Shown here: positions 23,520 through 36,988 of the stretch, piece after piece
Numbering within the stretch: position 1 is the first letter of the stretch
How the letters are laid out: every line of letters starts with the position of its first letter
Source: an uncultured Rikenellaceae bacterium
Lineage (GTDB): Bacteria > Bacteroidota > Bacteroidia > Bacteroidales > Rikenellaceae
Length of the DNA: 37,104 bases
Direction: 5' to 3'
Assembly (NCBI GenBank): GCA_944326945.1
Contig: CALVFY010000026.1
Location: 1 to 37,104, forward strand
Notes under the pieces: model-generated
Databases searched by the model: none
What the model was told of the DNA's origin: nothing
What the model saw: only the letters and a program-made list of their open reading frames with translations
Program-made: the position numbers and the translations under genes

Positions 23520-24821
23520 TTATTCCTTCAATTGCTGCATCAACCATTCCAATTCGAATCGGTAGGTCTCCGGATAGGTCCAATGGGCGGCATCGAGAGT
23601 AAGACGAAGTTTTTTAGGGGCAGTGATTACGTTATAGGTCCCCAGGGTCGATGTCGGAGGACAGGTGGCGTCGTTGTATCCCGTGCAGAATAGAATAGGA
23701 GCTTTAAGTTTGCGGGCAAAATTGACCACATCGTAATATTCCGATACTTTTACTTTGGTTTCGAGATTGCTCTCGTTCGGATCACGGAATATGTGAGGCC
23801 AACCTCCCGTGCCGCCTCGGTAGTAACCGGCTATGTCGCAAAGGGCCGGATAGTTGGCCCACAGACATTTGATTCTCGGATCAAGGGCTGCTGTGATGAT
23901 CGATAAGGCTCCTCCCTGGCTGCCTCCGCACACGGCGATACGTTGTGAATCGACTTGGGGCAGCGAACACAGAAAATCGACTGCACGAACACATCCTGCA
24001 TAGACGTTGCGATAGTAGTATTTGTCACGATTGTCGATATTGTAGCTGTGATAATTGTTCAGGGCTCCGTAGCGCAGATTGTTGTAGACTTCGGCCGGCA
24101 TATTGACCGGAATGCCATGGATGCCGATCTTCAGGGTGACGGCTCCGGCTTCGGCGTACTCTTTATCGGGAGCGTAGGGTCGGACTCCGGCTCCCGGAAC
24201 CTGTAGGACAGCAGGGAAAGGCCCTTCGCCTTTGGGTACGGATAGAATACCATAGATGTATTGATTGTAGCCTCCGTTGCGAAATCGGATGTGATAGACA
24301 TCCATGCGGGAGGTGCAATACTCGGGCAGCAAGGTCATCAGTGGCTCGAGAGGAGCCTTGCTGTTGGCTGCGAGAGTCTTTTCCCAAAATTCATCGAAAT
24401 CGGCCGGCATCTGGGCGAAGGGTGTGATCTGATCGGGAGCAAAGGCCACTTTAATGTAGTTGGTATAATTCCTTCCGTCTATGCGCACCTTGGCCGAAAG
24501 AGTCATGAATCCGGGTTTATTCATTCCCTCTAACGAGAGCTTCTGATAACCGTTTTCCGTGTTCAGGCTGCCTGTTTTGGTCGCTTTGAGCATATCAGGC
24601 CCCCAGGAGTAATTGACCTCAATGTTCTTTTGTGGAAAATTGTCTTTGAGGACCGATACGGTGAATTCGGGTTTTTCTCCGAGTTTATAGTTCCAATCGG
24701 CATGATTGGGCGTAAGCAAGATTTTTACATAGGTGTGTTCTCTTGTACGCTGGGCCCAGGAATGGGGAGACGTGCAAATCCCTATTAACAGGAGGAGCGT
24801 TAGCCTGATCAGATTTTTCAT
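23520..24821 (-). CDS. Secreted CE7-type (AXE1) acetyl esterase
   Basis: A 433-residue protein with a Sec signal (about 1-23, SWAQ). An N-terminal beta-sandwich (about 30-130) precedes an alpha/beta-hydrolase domain of the acetyl-xylan-esterase/cephalosporin-deacetylase type. The triad is readable: Ser301 in GGSQGG (299-304), Asp384 in GYNDATCPP and His413 in DAAHW. The family motif RGGTGGWPH (335-343) also fits. CE7 enzymes remove acetyl groups from short oligosaccharides. It is the last gene of the second operon and sits 27 bases after the GH2 stop, followed by the terminator. It probably deacetylates sugars released by the neighbouring glycosidases. Confidence 0.87.
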   Translation of the reverse strand: MKNLIRLTLLLLIGICTSPHSWAQRTREHTYVKILLTPNHADWNYKLGEKPEFTVSVLKDNFPQKNIEVNYSWGPDMLKATKTGSLNTENGYQKLSLEGMNKPGFMTLSAKVRIDGRNYTNYIKVAFAPDQITPFAQMPADFDEFWEKTLAANSKAPLEPLMTLLPEYCTSRMDVYHIRFRNGGYNQYIYGILSVPKGEGPFPAVLQVPGAGVRPYAPDKEYAEAGAVTLKIGIHGIPVNMPAEVYNNLRYGALNNYHSYNIDNRDKYYYRNVYAGCVRAVDFLCSLPQVDSQRIAVCGGSQGGALSIITAALDPRIKCLWANYPALCDIAGYYRGGTGGWPHIFRDPNESNLETKVKVSEYYDVVNFARKLKAPILFCTGYNDATCPPTSTLGTYNVITAPKKLRLTLDAAHWTYPETYRFELEWLMQQLKE

Positions 24822-24848
24822 GGTTCGTTTTTTGATTTATTTGGAAAG

Positions 24849-29422
<4,574 letters not shown>

Positions 29423-29426
29423 GCGT

Positions 29427-31505
29427 TTATTTTGCTTCGAGAGTGAGTTTGTGTTTTATGTCGGCCGACGAAGTGCCTATGTAGAGATCGAACATGCCCG
29501 GGTTCACTTTCCAGTCGTGGATTTTGTCGTCCCAGTATGCCAGATCGGAATAGTTCACTTCAAATTCGACCGAAGTCTTTTCTCCCGGAGTCAGATGAAC
29601 TTTCCGGAAACCTTTCAGCTCTTTGACCGGACGCACTACCGACGGAGTACGTTCGCCGATGTAGAGTTGGACCACCTCGGCACCTTTCATTTTACCCGTA
29701 TTGGTCAGTGTCGCGGTGACTTTTATCGAACCGTCGGGGACTATCTTGCTGGCCGAGAGTTTGGGTTGGGAGATTTCGAAAGTCGTATAGGAGAGTCCGT
29801 GTCCGAACGGATACAGCGGTGCGATTTTTTTCGTGTCGTACCAGCGGTATCCTACCAGTACGCTCTCTTTATAGGGGATGTCGTACACCTGGATGAGACG
29901 CTCGTTACGGAGTTCGGTGTAGAATTGGGCGTCTCGGGGCATATAGCCGTATGCCGGAGAGTCGCTGAATTCTCGTTCGATAGACATGGGCAATTTGCCG
30001 CAGGGATTGAGCTCTCCGGCCATGATTTTGGCGATTGCCCTGAAACCGTTCTGGCCGGGATACCATCCGTAGATGACTGCTGCAGCATCGTTGGTCCAGT
30101 CTGTCATGCGGATGCCGGATCCGGAGGTTACCAATACAATGGTGTTGGAATTACTCTTGACGGCCGTTTTTATTCCGTTTTCGATCTGTTTGGGCAGTGC
30201 GAACGGGCGTTCGACTCCTTCGACATCGATCGTACCCACGTTGTAGATCACCACGTCTGCTCCTTTCAGATCGGCTTCGGTGGGTTGGGCTATTACGGTT
30301 ATGTCATTGCCGAACTGTTGTTGCATGGCCTGTTTCAGGGAGACGTTATCGTATCCTTTCACGGCAGCGGCTCCGCGTCCTCTCGGGATTTCATCGAGGA
30401 ACTGGCCGGTCAACAATATTCTTTTACCTTTAGCGGTCAGCGGCAGGATTCCGTTGTTTTTCAGCAGTACGGTCCCTTCGGCCGCCACCCGATAGGCCGT
30501 TTTTTCGTGGTCGGCGAATTTGGCAAGTAGTTCGGGTTTGTATTTTTCTCGGTCGTAGAATCCGAAGGCAATACAGGTGGCCAGAGTCGGGCGTATCATC
30601 TGTTCGATATCTTTCTCCGTGATTTTGCCTTGAGAGAGTAACTCCTGGGTGGTGATTCCCAAATCTCTGCTGCCGGGCATCTCTATGTTTTGGCCCGATT
30701 TGATGGTTTTTTCCCAGTCGGTCACTGAATTCCAGTCGGTCATGACAACGCCCTGAAAACCGAGCTTGTCTCTGAGCAGCCCTTTGATGACCTTTTCGCT
30801 TTGGCCGGTCCACTCTCCGTCAAGTTGATTGTAGGAGGTCATGACGGCGGCTACTCCGGCATCGATTCCGGCCTTGAAACCGGGCAGATAGATCTCGTTG
30901 AGGGCCCGTTCGTCGACAATCGAGTTTTGACGGCGGCGATAGAATTCGGTGTTGTTGGCTACGAAATGTTTCAGACAAGCCGCGGTTCCGGTACTTTGCA
31001 TCGCTTTGACATAGGACTCGATCATACGTGCGGTGAGAAATGGGTCTTCACCGAAATATTCGAAGTTGCGGGCGCATTGTGATTGACGGTAGATGTTCAG
31101 TCCCGGTCCCAACAGAACTTCGATTCCTCCTGCACGACACTCTTCGCCGACTGCTTTTCCGTATTCTGCCGAAAGCGACGGATCGAATGTGGCGGCCAGC
31201 ATGATCGGTGCCGGAAATGCCACCGAGCGTTCGAGCTGTTTGACCATGGTAGGGTCGGGCAGATTGTTACGCATATTCACTCCCTGAGTCGCGTCGGAGA
31301 GATAGATGTATTTGATGCCTTTTTCGGGGATGCCGTTGAAAAAGAAATTGCTATACCCGCGCATCAGAGAGATTTTCTCATCGAGGGAAAGAGTTTTGAT
31401 GAGTTTGTCGGCCTGCATATAAGCCTTTTCCCAGGAGATTTGTTGTTGAGCGGTTACGGACAGCAGACAGCTTGTCGCGATGAGTGAAAATAGGATTTTT
31501 TTCAT
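29427..31505 (-). CDS. GH3 beta-glycosidase, secreted
   Basis: A 692-residue GH3 enzyme with a Sec signal (about 1-20, SVTAQ). The TIM-barrel domain contains ARNFEYFGEDP (145-155), KHFVANN (179-185) and the nucleophile Asp257 in GVVMTDWNSV. The alpha/beta-sandwich domain and a C-terminal fibronectin-like domain (about 580-690, ending SADIKHKLTLEAK) follow. GH3 members act mainly as beta-glucosidases or beta-xylosidases; the exact sugar cannot be fixed. The ATG at 31505 begins the signal peptide. An upstream in-frame start at 31529 would overlap the previous gene and is rejected. Confidence 0.92.
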   Translation of the reverse strand: MKKILFSLIATSCLLSVTAQQQISWEKAYMQADKLIKTLSLDEKISLMRGYSNFFFNGIPEKGIKYIYLSDATQGVNMRNNLPDPTMVKQLERSVAFPAPIMLAATFDPSLSAEYGKAVGEECRAGGIEVLLGPGLNIYRQSQCARNFEYFGEDPFLTARMIESYVKAMQSTGTAACLKHFVANNTEFYRRRQNSIVDERALNEIYLPGFKAGIDAGVAAVMTSYNQLDGEWTGQSEKVIKGLLRDKLGFQGVVMTDWNSVTDWEKTIKSGQNIEMPGSRDLGITTQELLSQGKITEKDIEQMIRPTLATCIAFGFYDREKYKPELLAKFADHEKTAYRVAAEGTVLLKNNGILPLTAKGKRILLTGQFLDEIPRGRGAAAVKGYDNVSLKQAMQQQFGNDITVIAQPTEADLKGADVVIYNVGTIDVEGVERPFALPKQIENGIKTAVKSNSNTIVLVTSGSGIRMTDWTNDAAAVIYGWYPGQNGFRAIAKIMAGELNPCGKLPMSIEREFSDSPAYGYMPRDAQFYTELRNERLIQVYDIPYKESVLVGYRWYDTKKIAPLYPFGHGLSYTTFEISQPKLSASKIVPDGSIKVTATLTNTGKMKGAEVVQLYIGERTPSVVRPVKELKGFRKVHLTPGEKTSVEFEVNYSDLAYWDDKIHDWKVNPGMFDLYIGTSSADIKHKLTLEAK

Positions 31506-31522
31506 AGTAGTTTTAGGGAATT

Positions 31523-33607
31523 TTACCAACTTAATTCACTTCTTTCCAGCAGATAGAAACGACCTCGTTCATCGCCTACCAATAGATTGGGCAAGCCATT
31601 GGTGATGGGGCCGATCATGGCTGCATCTACCCCCACGGAATGTTGGCCGAGTTTGATTCGTTCCCCTTTGTAATACATTTGAGTAGGAAATTCGTAGACA
31701 GGTTTCGAGTCGTTTCCTACGTTTCGCATGAAGAGGATCGTGGCTGCCGCATTGTACTCGGGCGAACTGTCCATATAGGGAGGGGCTTGCAGTTTAATGT
31801 CTTCCAAAGAGTAAGGCTTGTATGTATCCCGCGGACTCTTTTCGGTGCGACGTTGCGCGCTGTGCAGACAACCCGGAAGTCCGTTTTTGTTGTCGGGAAT
31901 ATAGTGGTGCTTGCAGGTTCCCAGAATCAGGTCTTTTTTCCCGTCCCCATCCCAGTCCACGATGTCGATTTTCAGACGGCCTGTTCCTCCCGAAGCGGCC
32001 GCCGAGGCTGAAATGTAGGAACCATCTTTCAGTGTCAGTTTTCCCAGATCTTCGATATTATAGTCATCGATTCGGGCATACAAATGAAGTTGGTTTTGGT
32101 CGTCGAGGGTGATATAGACGATTCGATCGCCCATTTTCTCCACTCCCGGTCTGCAACGCCATGTGCCATGCATATTCAGGTCATAGAGATAGAGCGGATG
32201 TTCCGGTTCCAATTTGTTCAGAGGAGTTCCTTCGGTTCCTTTTAGTATCATGTGTTTGCCCCGGGAGTCGCTGAATAAAATATCCGGTTTCCCGTCGCCG
32301 TTCCAGTCGAATACAGTGGGGCAGGTGTATCCCCAACGTGCTTCGAGGGGACCCTGGATATCTTCCCGATAGCCTGGTTGTACATGAATGGTTTGTCCTC
32401 CGGCCTGTAATGATACGGGAGTCGTGAATTTGGGTTCGGAATCGGTCCCTGTATTCTTGAAAAACAGAATATGTCCTTGAGAGTTTCCGGAGACGATATC
32501 TTGTACTCCGTCGCCATCCCAATCCACTACAGTAGGTACTGGCAATGATCCTCCGAAAAGCATGGGTTTGTTCTCCTGGAGGGGAACAGGATAGTCGTAG
32601 ATTGGATTGCCGTTTTCGGTGAATTTTCCCGTATAGTGGTAGAAATAGATGCCTCCTTCACAAGTGGCAATCAGATCGGATGATTCGCCATCTGCCGAGG
32701 GGTAGGAGAGGGGGGAAGCCCAGACTCCGGGATGACGCAGCGCGTTGCCGGAAGTATCCACGAGGTATTTTTTCGCTTCGGCCCGTAATCCTCCTCCTTT
32801 TTGTTTGTAGAAGTAGAGTCCGCCTAGATACGAACCTGTTACGATACCATTGCCTTGTTTGCCGTAGGATACGTCGGAAAGCCTGCAATAACTTTGTAAT
32901 ACTTCGTTCGGGTTTTCGGAGATTCGTTCCGGTTCTGTCACTGCATGGAACAGATCGTCCAGTTCGATACAATACAGTCCCATATAGGAAAACTTACCTC
33001 GCCAGATACCGGCTCCGTCATATGGAAAATAGTCTCCCTTACGCCAGTTCCCCGGTACGGGGGAGGCCCAGCGATCCTGTGCACCATACCAGAGCAGATA
33101 TCCTTGTTTGCCCAGTGGTTCGACGAACATTGCTTTGGGCTTGAATCTCATTTTTGGAAACGGCACGGAAGTTTCATGGATGAATACCCGTCGTTCGGCG
33201 TTGTATGAGGCAACATTTAACGTGTCGATCGTGTACCAGAATAATTTTATGTCTTTCCCGTTCTGTACGATACAGGTAGTGCTGCCTCCTTCGTTCGAAC
33301 TTTGGAATGGAAGTTCCACTTCACCTGCCATTTCGAATACCGGGACTCCTTTTTCGTCGTGACGTACATATTTATAGTAGCGGGCACCCGGATACCATTT
33401 GTCGAGCTTGAGAATCAGATCGGGAAATTTGGAGTTGTCTGTATATATTTTGCCCAACACCTCGGCCGAGATGGCGTTCAAAGAGAAGTTGCCGGAATGG
33501 TTCGGAGTATAACACTTTAATGCACGGGCATCCATTTGCCAGTTGGCGTGGAGTGAAGAACCGCATGAAAGGAGCAGGGCGAACAGTATGAATAGGTTTT
33601 TCTTCAT
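31523..33607 (-). CDS. FG-GAP/VCBS beta-propeller protein, unknown function
   Basis: A 694-residue secreted protein, function not recognised. The N-terminus may be a lipoprotein signal (LLSC, Cys15) or a normal signal ending near LHAN (about residue 22). Three clear calcium-binding FG-GAP-type loops are DWDGDGVQD (362-370), DWNGDGKPD (434-442) and DWDGDGKKD (551-559), and weaker blade-like repeats with GGLYFYK, GGIYFYHY and GHILFFKN are visible before and between them. The pattern suggests a multi-blade beta-propeller. Such folds are used for adhesion and by several polysaccharide lyase families, so it could bind or cleave the glycan. It sits between an FAD oxidoreductase and GH3 in one operon. 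Confidence 0.75.
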   Translation of the reverse strand: MKKNLFILFALLLSCGSSLHANWQMDARALKCYTPNHSGNFSLNAISAEVLGKIYTDNSKFPDLILKLDKWYPGARYYKYVRHDEKGVPVFEMAGEVELPFQSSNEGGSTTCIVQNGKDIKLFWYTIDTLNVASYNAERRVFIHETSVPFPKMRFKPKAMFVEPLGKQGYLLWYGAQDRWASPVPGNWRKGDYFPYDGAGIWRGKFSYMGLYCIELDDLFHAVTEPERISENPNEVLQSYCRLSDVSYGKQGNGIVTGSYLGGLYFYKQKGGGLRAEAKKYLVDTSGNALRHPGVWASPLSYPSADGESSDLIATCEGGIYFYHYTGKFTENGNPIYDYPVPLQENKPMLFGGSLPVPTVVDWDGDGVQDIVSGNSQGHILFFKNTGTDSEPKFTTPVSLQAGGQTIHVQPGYREDIQGPLEARWGYTCPTVFDWNGDGKPDILFSDSRGKHMILKGTEGTPLNKLEPEHPLYLYDLNMHGTWRCRPGVEKMGDRIVYITLDDQNQLHLYARIDDYNIEDLGKLTLKDGSYISASAAASGGTGRLKIDIVDWDGDGKKDLILGTCKHHYIPDNKNGLPGCLHSAQRRTEKSPRDTYKPYSLEDIKLQAPPYMDSSPEYNAAATILFMRNVGNDSKPVYEFPTQMYYKGERIKLGQHSVGVDAAMIGPITNGLPNLLVGDERGRFYLLERSELSW

Positions 33608-33619
33608 TATTTTTTTGTT

Positions 33620-35098
33620 TTAATGACGGGTCATCTCTTTATTCAGCACGGGTTGAGGCAAGTATGCTCCTTGCTTGCGTAGCGTGGTGACCAGTTGCTT
33701 TGTGTCCAGTGTTCGGGCTGTGGTGCCGGTACGGATGGCCTGCATGGCGGCTGCACCGGCTGCTTCTCCCATCATGATGCATACGGGTTGGACCCGTATC
33801 GAACCGTTGGCCAAAATGTCGGAAGATACGCTTCGTCCGGCCACCCAGAGATTGTCCCAACCTTTGGGCACGAGAATCGAGTAGGGTACTCCGAAATGTT
33901 CTCCGTCGAGAAATTTCTTCAGTGTCTTGCTCCGCGTAGTATTGTGTACGTTCGGATCGGCTTTGTAGGGGTGAATATCTATGTGATAACGGAATACGCC
34001 GATCTGGTCGGGAAAGACACGCAGTGTTCGCAGATCTTCGTAGCAGAGTTCATATTCTCCTACGATACGGCGAGACTCACGTACTCCCATTAAGGCCGAT
34101 GTGGCAATCTGTTCCGCATTTTCATAGCCAGGTACATATTTCTTATAGAATTCGAAGAATTCCCGTGCGACTTTCCGGCCCCACATCATACCTTCGGAGA
34201 GATTCTTATTCCGAAGAGCGTCCAGATTGAAAACATGACCGGCATTGAGCGCTCCAAAGCTTTTGCCTGCCTTGTAGAGTCCCGTGAGACTGTATTCGGG
34301 TTGAGTGAAGAAGCCGTCCTCTACGGCCTGTTTTAGATAGCCGGATCCGCCCTTGATGCGTTTGAAGTCGATGTTGCAGACATATTGGAAGAGCGAGGCA
34401 GGCATGATATTCGGGGTATCTCGTCCGGCTTCGCGACATTCCACTCCCGCCAGATGAGCTAACGTAGCATCGCCCGTACAGTCGATGTAGGCTTTGGCTC
34501 GTACGAAACGATATCCTTCGTCGTTGTGCAGAATGGCTCCGGCCACTTTCCCTTCGCTGGCGGATGCTTCTACGTCGATCAGTTTAGTGAAAAAGCGGAC
34601 TTCAATGCCGGCTTCTTTCACTAAATCGTCCAGTAACAGTTTGTATCCTTCGGCATTGAAGGGAATCCAGCAATAGGGCGGCTTGGCATATTTTTCGGGT
34701 ACCATTCCTGGGCCTAAATAACCGCGTTCACGCATTTTTTCGATAAGTTCCCACAGGATTCCTCCTGCCATCAGATCTTTTCCGTCACCTATGCGGGGGA
34801 ATGCTGAGACTAATCCGGAGGTGGCCATGCCACCCAGACATCCGGTGCCTTCTACCAATAATACTTTTCCACCCAAACGAGCGGCGCTGAGGGCTGCGGC
34901 CAGGCCGGATGGACCTCCTCCGGCGACCAACAGATCATATCCCTCTTCTATGGGGATGTGTCGGGTCAATGTATATTCCGATTTTTGGGTTGTGCTGGCT
35001 TCGGATTCTTGTGACGGAAGTAGGGACAGACCCAATCCAAGTCCTACTCCTCCCAGGAGTGACTGTCCGATAAAATTACGGCGGGTTATTTTCTTCAT
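33620..35098 (-). CDS. Tat-exported FAD-dependent oxidoreductase (PF12831 type)
   Basis: A 492-residue flavoprotein, first gene of the second operon. The N-terminus TRRNFIG (5-11) is a twin-arginine signal, followed by a glycine-rich hydrophobic stretch to about residue 27. The FAD-binding motif is VAGGGPSGLAAALSAARLG (58-76, glycines 60, 62 and 65), with Glu83 at the end of the second strand and GCLGGMAT (86-93). This is the FAD-dependent oxidoreductase family often found near sulfatases and glycosidases in Bacteroidetes and Planctomycetes. The substrate is unknown. If exported, it could oxidise a released sugar in the periplasm. ATG at 35098 is chosen; the upstream extension to 35218 would bury the Tat signal. 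Confidence 0.85.
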   Translation of the reverse strand: MKKITRRNFIGQSLLGGVGLGLGLSLLPSQESEASTTQKSEYTLTRHIPIEEGYDLLVAGGGPSGLAAALSAARLGGKVLLVEGTGCLGGMATSGLVSAFPRIGDGKDLMAGGILWELIEKMRERGYLGPGMVPEKYAKPPYCWIPFNAEGYKLLLDDLVKEAGIEVRFFTKLIDVEASASEGKVAGAILHNDEGYRFVRAKAYIDCTGDATLAHLAGVECREAGRDTPNIMPASLFQYVCNIDFKRIKGGSGYLKQAVEDGFFTQPEYSLTGLYKAGKSFGALNAGHVFNLDALRNKNLSEGMMWGRKVAREFFEFYKKYVPGYENAEQIATSALMGVRESRRIVGEYELCYEDLRTLRVFPDQIGVFRYHIDIHPYKADPNVHNTTRSKTLKKFLDGEHFGVPYSILVPKGWDNLWVAGRSVSSDILANGSIRVQPVCIMMGEAAGAAAMQAIRTGTTARTLDTKQLVTTLRKQGAYLPQPVLNKEMTRH

Positions 35099-35260
35099 TT
35101 CGGTTAGTTTGAAAATGTTTTTTGTTCGATGATAATTTATCGGATTCCCGAAGATACATTTATTTCGGTATATTTCCGATGAGTCATTGTTGATTTTTGA
35201 CTTTTTATTTGGTAGCAAGAGTAATTTTTTTCGGAATATCTTCGCGAAAATGATCTCTCG

Positions 35261-35277
35261 CTTTTGCTAAAACGTTT
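35261..35277. promoter_or_regulatory. Candidate LacI-family operator near the minus-strand operon
   Basis: The sequence CTTTTGCTAAAACGTTT contains the 8-bp palindrome AAACGTTT (35270-35277), a core common in LacI-family operators. It also shares CTTTTGC followed by A-runs with the palindrome over the lacI promoter at 35738-35753. It lies about 165 bp upstream of the FAD gene start. Binding by the adjacent LacI protein is only a hypothesis. Confidence 0.3.
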
Positions 35278-35615
35278 ATATAGTACTGCTCAGTAATGAT
35301 GCTTTAAATTCAATTTTGAGTACAAATAAACATTCAAATTTTCAGTGTCATTGGGCAATACAGTTGATAGAATCTCTGTGGGGACTATCAAAGTCAATGT
35401 CGAGAAAAGTTTGTTTTGTGATGTATATTTCATATTTACAGTTGTTTATGTTTTATGGCGGCTGTGGGATATTGTTTGATGTTTGTGGCACTGGGGAGAG
35501 AGGATAGGGTGTGTGTTAATAATGTTGATTCTATATCTGATTGTGATACTTTTTTATCATTTAATATGGAGGGTCGTGAGTTGAAATGCCTTTCTTTTTG
35601 AATAATTCGATTTTG

Positions 35616-35643
35616 AGTTCTTTTCTGCATGCAGAAAAGAACT
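35616..35643. repeat. 28-bp perfect palindrome
   Basis: A 14-base arm AGTTCTTTTCTGCA is followed without spacer by its exact reverse complement. There is no T-run, so it does not look like an ordinary terminator. It sits about 150 bp upstream of the lacI start and 520 bp upstream of the FAD gene. A dimeric regulator site is the most natural explanation, but the length is greater than most operators. Confidence 0.7.
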
Positions 35644-35714
35644 TGTTGTGACGATATATAATTATTTGATTATTAATCATTTTTGTTTTATATGATTGTT
35701 TTGTGAGGAAAAAA

Positions 35715-35753
35715 CTTGTTAATTAAATCAATTTAGCTACTTTTGCAAAAGTA
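35715..35753 (+). promoter_or_regulatory. lacI promoter with overlapping 16-bp palindrome
   Basis: An exact -7 box TACTTTTG (35738-35745) is preceded by CTTG (35715-35718) at 19 bases. The -7 box is also the left half of a perfect 16-bp palindrome TACTTTTGCAAAAGTA (35738-35753), which continues to the likely transcription start. A protein bound there would block the promoter, so autoregulation by the LacI product is plausible. The transcript leader is about 40 bases. Confidence 0.65.
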
Positions 35754-35793
35754 TATAAATATATATTTAAAGCAAATTTATTTTAACAAAAAA

Positions 35794-36831
35794 ATGGCAG
35801 TTCATAAAACAACGATAAAAGATATAGCGAATAAGGCGGGGGTTTCTATAGCCTTGGTCTCTTTTGTGATGAATAATAAGATAGGCAGAAATTATCGGGT
35901 GAACGCAGAGACGGCTAAAAAGATTCTTGCTGTGGCAGAGGAACTTAATTATCAACCTAATAATGCTGCTCGGAGTCTTCGTAGCGGCCGATCCCGTACG
36001 ATCGGGGTGATCGTATCCGACATATCGAACCCGTTTTTTGCCGACATTGCCCGTCGTATCGAAGATAATGCCTATAAATATAATTATACGGTGTTTTTCG
36101 GCAGTTCGGACGAAAATACCTCCAAATTGGAAAATTTGATTGATGTTATGGTCAATAAAGGGGTCGATGGATTGGTCGTTGTACCCTGCCATGGTTCGGA
36201 AGAAGTGATCCGCAAATTGGCGGAGACGTCACTGCCATTGGTGTTGCTGGACCGTACGATTTCGGACTTGGATGTGAGTAATGTGTTGCTTAATAATAAG
36301 AAAGCAGCCTTGTTGGCCATGGATTGTCTGATACGTCAGGGGTGTCGTCGCATTGAATTGATCTCTTATTCCATGAGTTTGTCCAATATAGCAGATCGGG
36401 AGTACGGATATCAAATCAGTATGAAGGCACATGGTTTTGGGGAGTATGGCCATATTCATCGGTTACGATTTAAGGATATTTCAGACCAGATGATAAGAGT
36501 ATTAGGAGAAGGGCTGTCTCGTGAGGCAGAAGCATTTGTTTTTGCAACTAACACTTTGGCTGTGGAGGGGTTAAAAGCATTGAATAAGATGAATGTGATA
36601 GTTCCGCGTGATGTAGCGGTAGTCGGATTTGATGATAGTGAGGCGTTTGATCTTTATTATACGACATTGACGCACATCAAGCAGCCTATCGAACAGTTTG
36701 GGTATGAGGTGGTGGAATTGATAGTGAAGGCGATCAATCAAAAGGATCGGTCTCAGTGTACGACTATTGTGTTGAATCCTGAACTGGTGGAGGGAAATTC
36801 TTCTTGTCGACATGTAAAGAGATTGTTTTAG
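35794..36831 (+). CDS. LacI-family transcriptional regulator
   Basis: A 345-residue regulator. The N-terminal helix-turn-helix is TIKDIANKAGVSIALVSFVMN (6-26), followed by the hinge with YQPNNAARSLRSGRS (about 53-67). The periplasmic-binding-protein-like effector domain includes GVIVSDISNPFFADIARRIE, GVDGLVVVP, LLDR and VAVVGFDDSEAFDLYYTTLTHIKQP. Length is normal. It is divergent from the GH/sulfatase operon and followed by a DapA-like gene, so it probably senses a catabolic intermediate and controls one or both. ATG at 35794 begins the HTH in the usual place; a TTG start at 35743 lies inside the promoter and is rejected. Confidence 0.93.
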   Translation: MAVHKTTIKDIANKAGVSIALVSFVMNNKIGRNYRVNAETAKKILAVAEELNYQPNNAARSLRSGRSRTIGVIVSDISNPFFADIARRIEDNAYKYNYTVFFGSSDENTSKLENLIDVMVNKGVDGLVVVPCHGSEEVIRKLAETSLPLVLLDRTISDLDVSNVLLNNKKAALLAMDCLIRQGCRRIELISYSMSLSNIADREYGYQISMKAHGFGEYGHIHRLRFKDISDQMIRVLGEGLSREAEAFVFATNTLAVEGLKALNKMNVIVPRDVAVVGFDDSEAFDLYYTTLTHIKQPIEQFGYEVVELIVKAINQKDRSQCTTIVLNPELVEGNSSCRHVKRLF

Positions 36832-36988
36832 TGATGATTATCTGTTGAAAGAGCTGTTTGAGATCGTTTTTTGTGATAGCAAATTACATTTTGATAGGGT
36901 GAAATGATTATACACTCGAGAGAATTTTAATAGAAAGATTTGGAATGAACTTGAAAGATTGTTAAAACGATATAAATAAATAAGAAAG

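Larger units (their letters stand above)
35099..35793. other. AT-rich divergent intergenic region with several operator-like palindromes
   Basis: No convincing gene is present in these 695 bases. The region separates the minus-strand operon (first gene FAD oxidoreductase) from lacI on the plus strand. It holds a perfect 28-bp palindrome (35616-35643), a CTTTTGC-TAAAACGTTTAT element (35261-35277) and a 16-bp palindrome over the lacI promoter (35738-35753). Minus-strand promoter candidates for the FAD gene are weak: TATCTTCG (35156-35149) and TACTCTTG (35223-35216), each one mismatch from TAnnTTTG and without a good -33 box. Short open frames in the region have no coding features. Confidence 0.6.

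Noticed and set aside
35316..35507. 63-codon open frame in the divergent intergenic region
   Set aside because: It begins with TTG, has no promoter at a sensible distance and an unconvincing composition. It was treated as noncoding.
36832..36988. Promoter between lacI and the DapA-like gene (TACATTTTG at 36885-36893; AAGATTTG at 36935-36942)
   Set aside because: The first has one extra base between TA and TTTG and no -33 box at the right distance; the second lacks the initial T and a -33 box. Neither can be separated from chance in AT-rich DNA.
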